Assembly: GCA_030323885.1 (NCBI GenBank)
Contig: CM059188.1
Span: 109,500,677 to 109,564,676, forward strand
Source: Branchipolynoe longqiensis
Taxonomy: Eukaryota; Annelida; Polychaeta; Phyllodocida; Polynoidae
Direction of reading: 5' to 3'
Length of the DNA stretch: 64,000 nt
Program-made: the position numbers and the translations under genes
The notes under the pieces: model-generated
Seen by the model: the letters and a program-made list of their open reading frames with translations, nothing else
Database searches by the model: none
Told to the model about the DNA's origin: nothing
Shown: piece by piece, positions 47,301 through 60,900 of the stretch
Position numbering within the stretch: the stretch's first letter is position 1
How the letters are laid out: the number at the start of each line of letters is the position of its first letter

Positions 47301-50300
47301 ACTTATTAGGCAGAAAAAACATATTCCCCCTTGTAGCTTTTGAACGTTTAAACATTTCTGTTGTGAAATGGTAAGTCAGCATATATAAATTCCATTTGCA
47401 TCCCTGTATTTACTATTATGTACATTGTACATTTACATTGCACATTTACATTTACTATCTTGTACATAGCACATTTAATTGACACACACGTCACATTGCA
47501 GGGAGGGCAGTTAGGATCCATCAGTTGTTCAGAGAGCGACGTGGGGGAAGAGCACAGTGGGAGGCCGGGTTCAGCAGAGCGTGAAGCTTCTGGTCAGTCA
47601 GACGTGAAACAAGAGGCGACCCCTATCAAAGGCCCGACTCCGGAGGCAGAGTCCCAGGCGTGGGATCTTCACCTACCCAACACGGAGCTGGTAGGCAACA
47701 TTTTAATCCTTTCGTTTCTACTGTCATCTTTTTTTCTCAATCCCCTATATTGACTGGTTTTAAGAGAAGACAAAAACTGTTGTTTTTAATCTGTAATCAG
47801 TATTAAACCAATGATATTCGAACCAATGGTTGGATAATTATTAAATATATTCAAAGTAAAGAATTGGTCGTAATGCGAAGCATTTCGTTTGATGCGAGGG
47901 GAGGGAGAGCGACTCCCCCCCTCTACCCCCTTTCCCCCAGCACTCGCGCCTCGCGCGACACCCACTGCTCACCCTCCCCTCCCCCCCCCCCCCCCCCCTG
48001 AGCGACTCACCCCCCCTCCTGCCACTGCTCACTTCCCCCCGCCCTGAGCGAATCACCCCCGCCACTGCTCACCTCCCCCCGCCCTGAGCGACTCACCCCC
48101 CTCCTGCCTCTGCTCACTTCCCCCCCTTATAAGGCCGCCCGCCGGCCTCCCTCAGGCACTCAGCCTCCAGCCGCCTTCCAGCTCTCTGCCCTTTTTCTTC
48201 TCCACCCACCCACCCAACTCTCCCTCCTCTACCCTCCCCCCTCTGCGGCGGAGGGCTCCTCGGCCCCCCCTCTACCAGAACTCTGACATTGCTCCCTATG
48301 AGCCCTTCCTGTATTTATCTTCTGCTCCTCATGAGCCCCTCACTTATTGCTCCTCACGAGCCTGTTGCTCCTCATGAGCCCTCTTATTGCTCTCTGCCTC
48401 CTCAGCCTGTTACCTCCTCTGTTGCCCTGCTTGTACCGTTTACCTTACATGTCTCATATGTTTCTGTTCTCTGTATGTTGCCCGAGGCGTCACAATAAAC
48501 GCCTCAGTTTTCCCACATCCGCCTCTGTTCTTCCTTCTCGTGCATCAAGGTAAAAAGAACATTTTCGAAATTCTTTTTAACGTAGGCTTGCACATCTTAA
48601 CATTTGAAAGAGAAAGAAAGAAAAAAGGGTTCTTAGACAATTTTTGTGACTATTAATTGAGGCTTTTAGCCACTTTTACTTTGTAAAGCGATATGAATGC
48701 TATCGATAATCGTTTTGTTGGGTTTGCAGCAATCTCCAGCAGAGACAGAGATTGATTTTCCTCGTCTCACTCCGTGTGGTAAGAAGCCCGGCAGTGATGG
48801 GCCGCTGACACCTTTCCCGCCGTCCCCACAGTCTGTGCACTCAGCGACTGAACCTCGAGAGACACAACCCCCCCGGGCCCTAGCAGAAGTGGCACTGGGT
48901 GAGGGTGCACTGGGAAAAGCTACGCCAGGAGAGGGCGCGCTGGGAAAGGGTGCATCAGGAGATGGCGCATTGAGGAAGGGTGCACTGGGAGAGGGCGTGT
49001 CGGAAAAGGGCACGTCGGGAAAGGGCGCGCCGGGAAAGGACACACTGGGAAAGGGTGCATCGGGAGAGGGCGTATCGGGAAAGGGTGCATCGGGAGAGGA
49101 CACACCGGGACAGGGCTCACTGGGAAAGGGTTCATCGAGAGAGGGCGCACTTAGAAAGGGTGAATCGAGAGAGGACGTGCCGGGAAAAGGCATAACGGCA
49201 AAGGGCGCAACGGCAAAGGGCTCAACAGCAAAGGACGCAACGGCAAAGGGCGCAATGGCAAAGGATGCACAAGGAAAGGGCGCAACGGCAAAGGATGCAC
49301 CAAGAAAGGGCGCAACGGCAAAGGACGCACCAGGAAAGGGTGCAACGGCAAAGGGCGCAACGGGAAAGGGCGCACTGAGAAAGGGTGCATCAGGAGGGGA
49401 CGTGTCGGCAAAGGGCACGCCAGGAAAGAAGGGCACGCCAGGAAAGGGCACACTGGGAAAGGGTGTATTGGGAGAGGGCGCCCTGGGAGGGGATGCGCTG
49501 GGAAAGGGTGCGACCGGAAAGGACGTGCCTGGAAAGGGTGCGACTGGAAAGGGCACACCAGGTCAGGGTGCATCGGGAGAGGGCGCGCCGGAAGAGCACG
49601 CACCGGGAAAAGGTGTGCTAGGAGAGGACGTGTTGGGAAAAGGTGCGCCAGGAAAGGGCGCGCCACGATTAGGCAAGATGGGAGAGGGCGCACCCACAGA
49701 TGTTGACAGCGATGACGAGTGTGAGGCAGACAGTATTCGGCTTCTACACGATGGTTCAGGAGAAGACATGGAGGTGGAGAAGCGTGCTGCCGGTCTGGAA
49801 CATAGCATGGAAGTGGAGGAACCAGAGGTACATTTGTTATGTAGAACCTTGTAGATAGTTATTTAGTGTACCTGTTGTGTAGTTATATAGAAACTGTTAG
49901 ATAGTTATTGAGTGTACCCGTTACTTAGTTATATATAACCTGTTAGGTAGTGAATCGACTATGAATATGACCGTGTTTCAGGGTATTTCACTTTCATAAA
50001 CGTCTTTAAAATGTTCTTGAAATTTGCACTGAAAGGTTCTTGAAAGTCCTAGAAAGTCCTGGAATTTTATGTAAAAATGCGTATGAATCCCGACTTTGGA
50101 CTATGTGCAGGTAACATGTGTTGAACCTTGTGTGTCCGAATTACTTACAAAATTGATACTTGTCACTTCCTAGCTTGGTGCTCAGCATTAATAGGATAGG
50201 CAAGGACTGGTTGGCTCAGTGTCAGGATAATGTGACTGAGTGGGATATTAGGTTCATTGTGCTGGTGGCATGGTCTCCCAGTGGGGCAGCATTATATGTT

Positions 50301-53300
50301 TGGTGTTGTTTATTTGTTGTTGTTTTACATCCTAGCAACATCTATGGTCATATCAGGATGGGTACCGACTTGTGACAATGCGCATTCATGGTGACTCTAT
50401 AGTGCTGCCCCACTGGGAAATCAGGCCGCCAGCACCATGACCCAATATCCCACTCAGTCACATTTTCCTGACACTGAGCTAACCAGTCCTTGTCCAATCC
50501 TATTAATGCCAAGCACCAGGCTAGGAAGCGACAAGTATCAATTTTAAAGTCATTGGTTTGACTCGACCAGGAACCGAACTCCCCACCTTCCGCATGTGAG
50601 GTCCGTGCTCTGCCTGGTAGGGCAGCACTATAAAGTCGTCATGAGTGCGCACTGTCACAAGTACCCGTCCTGATATGACCTTAGATGTTGCCAGGACGTA
50701 ACATTCTAACAACCAACCAACCAACGTTGCGTGTCGCACTCAGATGGCCCGCATGATGTCGGCACAGGATGAGGATGACGACGTGGGACTCTCCCAGGAA
50801 CTGGCCCTGCACGTGTCACAGTCCCAATGTACCACACAGTTTACGCAGAACACCCAACACACGCAGTCTCAGTTCGACGTGGGCGTCACCGGGCTGCTTA
50901 GCCGCCTAGACAGCTCGCAGGGTACGCCTAGCATATGGGTCATTCTCACAAACGGTGTCCCACTTTTGTTACATCGAAATCAAAAGTCTAGGTCCGTGTG
51001 TGGTCTGGAAAGTCTTGAAAAGTCTTGAACTTCATTTGCCCCATTTCAAAGCCTTGAAAAGCTGTGAATTTAACCTATTTTGGGTAATTTATCTTGAAAA
51101 GTTTTGAATTCCATTAAATTGTCCCCACTGATCTAAATCAGTCTGAAATCGCCATTCGCCATTGTAGTTTTTTCCTGAAATCCAAATGAAAATAGTTTTG
51201 AATTCCTATCAAAAACAGTCTTGAAAAGCCTTGAAATAACCTTGAATTCCATATCTTCACATGTGTATGAACCCTGAAAGGAAAACATCCCAAATAATAG
51301 CAGAAGAAATTCCAAATAATAATAGAATCCATATTCATTTCAAGGTTTACATGTTGGGCATATATGTAAGAGTTGACATTCTTTTTTTTCACTTTTTGAT
51401 TTTGATCTTATGCAATTGAAAAAATTGAAAAATTGAAAAAAAAATCCCATTATGATTAACTGTGCAACATCCATCCATAACATCATTTTAACACACATCC
51501 ATGACATCATTTTAACACACATCCATAACATCATTTTAATACACAACAAATTCAAACAATATATTATTTATTACAGTTAAGCAAAAGAGATTATGTATTA
51601 CAAGAAAAAAGTTGAAAAAAAAGTTAACGTAGAAGCGTGGTGTTATGTAAATTTTCACATTAGCACAAAGTTAGAGCGTCCGTCTCCCGTGTTGGTAGAT
51701 CGTGGGGTCGTGGGTTCGAACCCTGGTCGAGTCAAACTGATGACTTAAAAATTTATACTTGTTGCTTCCTAGCCTGGCGCTCGGCATTATTAGGATAGGG
51801 CAACGACTGGTTGGATCAGTGTCAGGATAATGTGACTGAGTGGGATATCAGGTCATGGTGCTGGCAGCCTGGTCTTCCAGTGGGATATCAGGTCATGGTG
51901 CTGGCAGCCTGGTCTTCCAGTGGGGCAGCACTATAAAGTCACCATGAGTGCGCACTGTCACAAGTCAGTACCCGTCCTGATATGACCTTAGATGTTGCTA
52001 GGACGTAAAACAACTACGAACAACAACAAACATTAGCACAAAGTCATAGAAGCATATTTAAACAAATATTTTGTTGGATGGATTAAATACATGTAGTGTT
52101 TCTAACATACTTAATACACAGAGTCAACAATAACTTTGACTTTCTACCCCCCATAAAAAGGGCTTAATCATTAACAATGTAACATGGAAACCAAATAAGT
52201 GGTACAGTGCCTGAGAACGACCCATATAGCATTTGTGAAAGTTCACTTTGAGGTAGGCCGAGCATGAGTCAGCAGTATATCTGTGGCAGTTCAGTTTAAA
52301 GGAGGCTCAGAATAACCCATAACCCATTGACACACTTGTATAGTGAACTTTAAGGTATGCCTACAATGTGTCTCCAAAATATTTTTGAAAAAAAGTCACT
52401 TTACGGTAGGACTGCCCTTTAAAAAAAAAATGTTTATCGGTTCCAAAATCCTCAGATGTGCTCAACTTGAACAAGTATCACCATGCACTCAAAAAGTCTT
52501 AATAGATGGCGCCACACTTTTCTAAGATTCTTCATTAAGACCTATGATATGTTTGTTTAAAATATACAATTTAACCCCCACACCCCCAAAAAAAACAAAA
52601 AACCCAGCATCCAGAAGTCTGACCTGTTTTTTTGTGGGGTTTCTTTGCTAAATGAATTTTATTCGTATATATCATTTGTCAGTCTGTAAATGTTACAGGT
52701 ATATAGATATTTACACATCTTTTTACATGGTTTATATAGTAAATTGAAGTATGAAGTAGAATAGGTTAATAGCGAATTAAATAGCGGTAATTTAAACGCG
52801 ATCGATGGCTAGCTAATAAATTTGTGTGAATGTGATACAGACGCCGACGATGGACTGAAAAAAGGAGAAAATGAGGCTGAAAAGCGAACGGACGGCGTGC
52901 AGACTGCACTTGCTGCCAGGGTCCTTCCAGCAGCGTCGTCACAGCTCGGTTCACAGCAGTCACAGCAGTCACAGCAGTCGCAGCAGGCTTGGGGACCCAC
53001 AGCAGTCACCAGTCAGCCGAGACCCTCCACTCGCAGTCACCAACAGACGGCGCAACAGTGAGCCACCAGTTTTGTAATTAATCTCCCTCTCCCTCTCCCT
53101 CTCCCTCTCCCTCTCCCTCTCCCTCTCCCTCTCCCCTCCCCCTCCCCCTCCCTCTCCCTCTCCCCCTCCCTCTCCCTCTCCCTCTCCCTCTCCCTATCCC
53201 CCTTCCACTCCCTCTGCCTATCCCTACCCCTCTCACTCTAACTGTCACTGTCACTCCCTCTCCCTCTCACTCTCACTCTCACTCTCACTCTCAATCTCCA

Positions 53301-56300
53301 TCTCCATCTCCAGTTCCCTCTTCCCCTCTCTCTCCCTCCCACTCTCCCTCTCCCTGTCTCCCTTCCTCTCCCTTCCCTTGTCCTTGGCAATGGTGATGGT
53401 AGTGGATCACAACAGGAAAAACACAACTATACTCCTTTGGATTGTCAGCTTGAGAACGAACCATATTTTACACCATCCAAACGTTACTGATCAAATTCAT
53501 TAAGCTTATTGAAAACCCTAAATCTATATGATAAGTAACTATAGCAGGGATGAAAGATCTTCGTTTCGCGGATTTCTGCGATTTTTTATATTCACCGATT
53601 AATGTAATGCCAATATATATGACCACAATTGTTTAGCCCTAATCCTGTTCTTATATGACTTTAGATGTTGCTAGAACATAAAACCCAAACAAGAAAGAGT
53701 TTGGCATGAGCGATAATACAGATAATACAGTTAAAGCTTCTCCACGATTCCCTGACAGTACTAATCCTATAAGGGAAAATATGTATTTTCACGAAAATTC
53801 GCTATTGGTGTATTAGCCATGGTTTGGTTTTGTTAAACAAAGATTACTGATCGATGTTGGTTTCAGAAGCCATGGTAGGGCTTTGACTCTGGGCATGGTA
53901 GAGACGCAGGATGAGGATGACAACACCCAGATGTCCGTGCCCATCTTTCAGCTGAGCCGTAAGTTGAACACGCCCTGACATTGATTTTTATAAAAAAAAG
54001 AATTTGGTATGTTAGTTGATTAAAGTTGCATAGTCCGATGCTTTTGAATTCCTGAATTTTTCTGAGATAGATATATTAGATCAATCACTAGTATCTACTT
54101 TACATTAGTTCGAAGTTACTTTTATTTTAAATGGTAAACTTTTGAGATATTTTAAGTGCAAACATGGAAAATTAGTTTTGGCAACCTTGCCAAAACTCTG
54201 ACACCACAGACTTCTGCAGTAACATGTTCTGTTAAATTGACTCAGTATTGCCTTCCACGCAGAAACAAGTGCTTAATAAGTGCATCAGTATCTAAGTTAG
54301 ATATGTAGAATCAAATCTAGATGATTGGTTTTGTTTTGAAAAATTGATATTTCATCGGACTATGCAGCATTAAGATGGGGAAATTTCAATTGCGGACGAG
54401 TGGTCTTTCTCATTCCACTGCTCCTTTCCCTATCCTAATAATGCCGAGCGCCTGGCTAGGATGCGACAGGTATCAATTTTTAAGTCATTGGTTTGATTCG
54501 ACCAGGGTTCGAACCCATGGCTTCGAATCCCACAAGAGACCAGACGGGATGGCCGAATGAGCTGGAGCGTCCGCCTCCCGTGCTGGTAGATCGTGGGGTC
54601 GTGGGTTCGGGCCATGGTCGAGTCAAACCAATGACTTGAAAATTGGTGCTTGTCACTTCCTAGCCAGGCGCTCGGCATTACTAGGACAGGGCAAGGACTG
54701 GTGTGCTCAGTGTCAGGATAATGTGACTGAGTGGGATACCAGGTCATGGTCCCGGCGGCCTGGTTTCCCAGTGAGACAGCACTATAAAGTCGCCAGGATG
54801 CGCACTGTCACAAGTCGGTACCCGTCCTGATATGACCTTAGATGTTGCTAGGACGTAAAACAACAACAAACAAACAAACAAACAACTCGAATCCCACAAC
54901 CTACCAAAACAGGAGACGGACGCTCAACTCATCCTCTTGATATAAAAAATATTTAAGTTATCTTTCTATTCAAAAGCCACATTGTTTGTGCACAGCAATC
55001 TCTGACAAATCTGGTTATTGTAGCAGTGGAGCGTTTATTTAACCCAATAAATGGCCCCCTCCATCTGTCACATAACATTATTTGAACTAGTCCCGTACAG
55101 AATGAATCGCTTTTCATAATGGTTTACCAGATGGCATGGCCGAATGAGTTGAGCGTTCGAACCCTGGTCGCGTCAAACCAATGACTTAAAAATTCATACT
55201 TGTCGCTTTCTAGCCTAGCGCTCAGCATTATTAGGATTGGGCAAGGACTGGTTGGCTCAGTGTCAGGATAATGTGACTGAGTCGGATATCAGGTCATAGT
55301 GCTGATGGCATGGTCTCCCAGTGGGGAAGCACTATAAAGTCGCCATGACTGTGCACTGTCGGTACCTATCTTGATATGACCTTAGATGTTGCTAGGATGT
55401 AAAACCCCAACAACCAACCAATTATAATCATAAGTGTGTTATAGTCATTGTTTCATATATTCATACATGATCTCATATATACGCAAATGATTTATTATTC
55501 AATTTGTGCGATACTCGTTTTAACCATGCCGATTTACGTGGGACTCTTAGTTTGAAATAACTTTGATGACATTATGAATAGGGTTAAATATATTAACGGT
55601 TTAGTTGATGTAATGTAAATATTGACCCTCTTTCAAAGCACATACATCTTTACACTTGTTAGTTGCCATTCAGTTAAACAAACTTAGCTTCCTATTCTGC
55701 ATCTGTGTCTCTTGTAAACAATGTCAACATTCATTATTAAACCAGTGTAGTCGAAACAAACACAATCTTCCAGGCCCCTGCTTGGAGACTGCGGCGGAGA
55801 CACAGGAGAGTGAGCAAGTGACGTCATCATCAGTGTTTCATAGAGCGCGACAAGTCCACCAAAAGCAGCCTGGTGGGCCAGGCTCACCGGAAAGGTTAAT
55901 ATATGTGCTATACAATACTTTCTGTGAATACAAACGATACTCTTCCTAGCTTGCCGCTCGACATTAATAGGATAGGGAAAGGACTGGTTAGCTCAGTATC
56001 AGGATAATGTGACTGAGTGGGATATCGGGTTATGGTGCTGGCAGCCTGATTTCCCAATGGGGCCACACTATAAAGTCGGCATGAGAGCGCACTGTGACAA
56101 TCGGTACCCGTCTGATATGACCTTAGATGTTACCAGGACATAACATTCCAACAACCATTATATACACACACACACTGGACAGCCTTTCTGAACTGTAAAG
56201 CACAATTTTGCAGTTAACTGCTAAGCAAAATCGACATATTGTTCAATTTATCATATAAATGACAAAATATCACTTTAATGGCAACACTTTTCACTTTACT

Positions 56301-57881
56301 TCATCTCCAGCACCGAAGACCCGTTCACCTTTACAAGCCAGTCCTGTGAGCAAAGCGCTCAGGCCGAGAAGGATGACAAACTGAAAAGGCGCTCCAAGAG
56401 GCAGACTGCCTCCAAGTCCAAAACAGCCACGGCCGACCAGAATCCCTATGACGACGACACGGAGGAGGAGGACGAGGAGGAGGATGACGACATCATGACC
56501 GGCGGTATCACCAAAAGGAAAGCCAGTGGCGGGGTCACTTCCGGTAAGGTCAAAAGGACCGCTCATACAGTGCTGGTTCCCGAGACGATCCCAGAGCAGG
56601 CTTTAACTGCCATAAAACCATTGAATTCAAGTGAGGACGAGAAGAGGCGGGGACCAGCGTTGGTGCTGGAGACGCAGCAGGAAGGAGATGTGCATAGGAG
56701 TGGGGACGCGGAGGTTCCCATGGCAGTTACTACTATGGATTGTAGGGGAGCAGAAATTGCCATGGAAGTGGATAACAAAGATGGTGAGGGGAAGGACGGT
56801 GGGAATAGAGCGAAAGGCGGGTACTCGGAGAGATCACTTGGCAATCCAGTGCAGAAGGACCCAACACGGAAGAAGGAAGCGAAGCCAAAAGAACAGCTGA
56901 TATCAAGCACACCAAGTTCGCAGGAATTGCCACAGAGCTTACAAAAGTCGGTGATTGCAAAAAGGTCAGTAAGTGCGCCACGGTCACAGTCAAGGTCACA
57001 GCCAAAGTCACAGTCAAGGTCACAGACAAGGTCACAACCAAAGTCACAGTCAAGGTCACAACCAAAGTCACAGTCAAGGTCTCACCCAGAGTCGCACAGC
57101 TCCCAAGAGCTGGGCAGGATTGAACTGTCTGAAGGTGAAGAAATCCCAGACTCAAGCGAGTCTGGCATTATTCCCCCCACACGGGACGAGTCACATGGGA
57201 AGAAGAGCAGCAGGGGCGATGAAAGACCAGCAGCGAGTTCGCCGTCGAAAGGTGACGCTAAGGGCTCAGTGAAGAAGCAGCGAAAGCCAAGAAGGGGATC
57301 AGCAACATCAGCGAAGGTCTATATTTATATTGAGCCAAAATAGATGCATGAAAACTTAACATGTCCATCTTGTGCAAGAACACCAGCTAATATTTTCCAA
57401 TTTGTATTAATCTATGGAAAGTATAATATAGTATGTAAAGATTATTTAAGATATTAGACCAGACAGGATGGCTAGATCAGTTGAGCGTCCGTCTCCCGTT
57501 TTGGTAGGTCATGGGATTCGAACCCATGAGTTTGAACCCTAGTCGAGTCAAACCAATGGCTTAAAAATTGATACTTGTTGTTTCCTAGCCAGGCGCTTGG
57601 CATTATTAGAATAGGACAAGGAGCAGTGGAATAAGGAAGACCAATCGTCCGCGATTGAAATTTCCATTGATTAATCAACTAATGTACAAAAAAAAAGAGC
57701 ATGAACCTGTTCATGTACATCTACTAGTTGCATGTCCATCTACTAGTCTGCTTCTAAATAAGGCTATCTGATTTGGAAGGGCCTGGAAGTTGCCGAAAAG
57801 CCCAGCCTACTTTTGACCGATTCTTCAAGTGTATGCATATCGTTTTTATGCAGTATGTATATATGTGTGTGTGTGTGTGTA

Positions 57882-57927
<46 letters not shown>

Positions 57928-60900
57928 CATCGACTATGCAACCTGGCCGATTGTGGCGCACCCTTTCTTCAAATGTGGTAACTTATCTGGCCACACTGTC
58001 ACTCTGTCCCCGATTTTATGCATATATATATATATATATATTACCTCGGTACTAAGCCTCTGGCTACTCGTAGCCGAGGGAGAAAGAAGCACATCCGGGT
58101 CCAGGAATTAGCATAATCTACTCACAATGGAGGGACGTTTGTTGAGTAGCTCCGGCAGTTTTCTACCTGAAACGTCGTTACTAACGAGTAAGTATCGTTT
58201 TTTGAAGGCATTTATGATGAATTGTATGTTAGCGCTGCTTTGTGTAAAGTTTTAGAACTCTTTATATAGTTTAAAAGAAATTGTAGGTGTTTTACGATTG
58301 TTAAAACATCGATAGAACAATGTCACCATTGTTCTTTGTTCCTGTTAAGCCGCCCGTTGCCGAACGGAGAGATGTTTAATTGGAGCCATTAACATCGTGA
58401 GGATTTGTTCCTGGGTTTCTTTTAAGATTCCCCAATATTGTGGTTACTTAGGCGTACCTCTGAGTCTCATAGCATTTTCTCCAACTTGTTGGCAAATTAC
58501 GCCACAGGAGGGAGAAGTGTATGGGATAGAGAGTGTGGGAGGGTACCGCTACACTGATCCCTACCCCTCGTTTGGTTTTGGTTTTGATACCATTAACCTA
58601 CAACATTCACTATTTCCTATCACGCCTGTGTTGAAACAGTTTAAATACGTTTTTAGCACCAGTAATGCACAACTTGGGCTATGTAACCCTTTGTGACATT
58701 TGGTTGAGCATTTCCTAACTTTCATTTTGATTGTTACAGGATTACTATGGCTACGAAGCACAGTAAGACCAGGCTCCCAGTCCGATTACGGATGATGAAG
58801 ACCCTTCACCGCCGTTGCGGGTCCAAAGGTCACCCGAACCCCTGGTCTCTGAGGAGGCGAGTGGGCCAAAGCCAGGCCCATCTGACCTAGATGCGCATTT
58901 GACACGCCTCCTCCAGACAAAACTGGAGGAAATGCTCCCCGCGCGATCCCGTCATAAGACAAAAAGACGGATCCAAGAATCCGACGAGTCAGAGTGGGAG
59001 GACTACTCTGGCGAGCAAGATTCCTCGGAGGAAGACTCCTCGCTAGAGAGTCACTGTGAGAAAGCAGAAACGCGCCAAGAAGGTCAGTTCATCAGATGGG
59101 GATGAATACACCAGGGCAAGGAAGAAGCCTGTGGTGAAAAAGAAGAAGAGCAGGAGGAAGACGAAGAAGAGTAAGAAAGACTCATCATCAGACTCTTCAT
59201 CAGACTAGTCATTGACGGAATCTGATTCTGACACACAGCGTGCGGCCAAGTACGCTAAGATCGGTGGGAAGGTCAGAAAGAAAAGTCAACAAGAAAAGAC
59301 AAAGAAGGTCTGAACCACCACAATGATGAGGGAAACCATCAAAGGCCACTTCAATACCTTTAAGCCAGCGGAGGTGATTACTAAGCTCGGCGAAAAGTTT
59401 ACAGGGATTAAAGGAATCTCAGACTCGGTCATCAAAGAGATGGACAGCGATGTCAAGCTCAGTGAGGACCGGAAGAAGTTCGAAGGGGTGCTCCACATGG
59501 TTCACAAAGGGATCTTGGGAGCTTTGTCAGCGATAGTACCGATTGAAAATCGGATGCAGGCGGAAAATAAGTTCTCTTCTCTATGCGGACAAATGGATGG
59601 GGGAATTGCGATGCTGACTGCAGCTAGCAATTTCCTTTCCTATCGACGGTTTGAAAATGTCTTCAAAGCCATCTGCACGGATGCAGGGAGAGAGGTTGCC
59701 AGGTCTAAGAAAGTCGTGGACAATGATGGGAAGGAGTACACCCTGTTCCTTCCTCCCAAACCCATCAAAGACAAACCATTGGATAAGTCCAAGATATTTG
59801 GCGGACAGCTCCAATACTTGTTTAAACAAGTGGAGACGGGCACCAAGTATGGCAAGCACATGGACGCTGACAAGAAGAAGGCTGGGGATGCGAATCCTGC
59901 ACGCTTCAAGAAAGCCAGGCAGGATTTTCGAAACCGTCAAACCGGACGAGGGGGCCGGTCGGCGACTGGGTACGGCTACCAGTCATGAGGAAGGGGACAG
60001 CGACAGTTCTTCGGGTGGAACGACAGGAACGGACCGTTTAAGAGGGAGTTCACCCCACAGAAGCCGTTCCCTCGCCCAGGCAACAAATAGAAGTTGCCAC
60101 ACAGACTCCCATCACTACACAAACTCCTGTAAGCGATTTTGAGGCAGGAAATATTAAGAATTATCTTAATGAATGGCGAGAGATTACGGATAATTATACA
60201 ATACTTAGTATTGTGGAGGGAGTCAGAATTCCATTCATGGCCAGTACAGAATAGAATTCCTTTTCCGTACCGGTTTGATTTAACAGAGAGAAATGCGGTA
60301 AATAAACAAGTGCTAAAGTTTTGTGACAAAGGTATCATTGAGCCAGTCCTTCATGTAGCAGGCATGGATTTGTTTGCGTCACAAAACAACAAAAAGATAT
60401 CAAAATATGTATCTTGGCATCCAGAGCCAGACGCTCGGCGAATGGATGCTTTTTCTTTGGTTTGGATTAATGAATTTATTATATATTCCCACCATTCAGC
60501 ATTATCAGCATAGTGGCCAGAAAGATCAGAATGGATCGCTCACACACAGTTCTGGTAGTACCGGAATGGGACACACAGCCATGGCTGGCAGCAGTCGCAT
60601 TGGGAGCGAGAGACATGCTCTGGTTCCCACAAGCAAGGACAAATTTACAACATCAAGGTCCGCTGACAACACACGGAGACGTGTCAATGACATCCCTATT
60701 GGCATTCCTTTTTTGAACAAACATTTAGAGCAGTATCGCCTAGACAAAATTACACAACACAGGCTAATTTCACACGCCTGGAGGAAAGGCATAGTTAAAC
60801 TGTATACAGTTATTTAAAGAAATGAGGACTTCATTGTTTGATTAAGAAAGTGAATCCATTAAAGCCAACAATAGCTCAAGTTGTCCAGTTTCTAAGAATG

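Noticed and set aside
48690..48729. Translation start of the pentapeptide protein at ATG 48697
   Set aside because: The acceptor tttgcag at 48729 and phase-0 match with the previous exon make 48697 intronic.
48666..49693. Long open frames on the minus strand (up to 296 codons) opposite the pentapeptide exon
   Set aside because: The 15-bp period of the sense repeat keeps stops out of several antisense frames; the products (PFP-rich) are translations of the same repeat and lack splice context.
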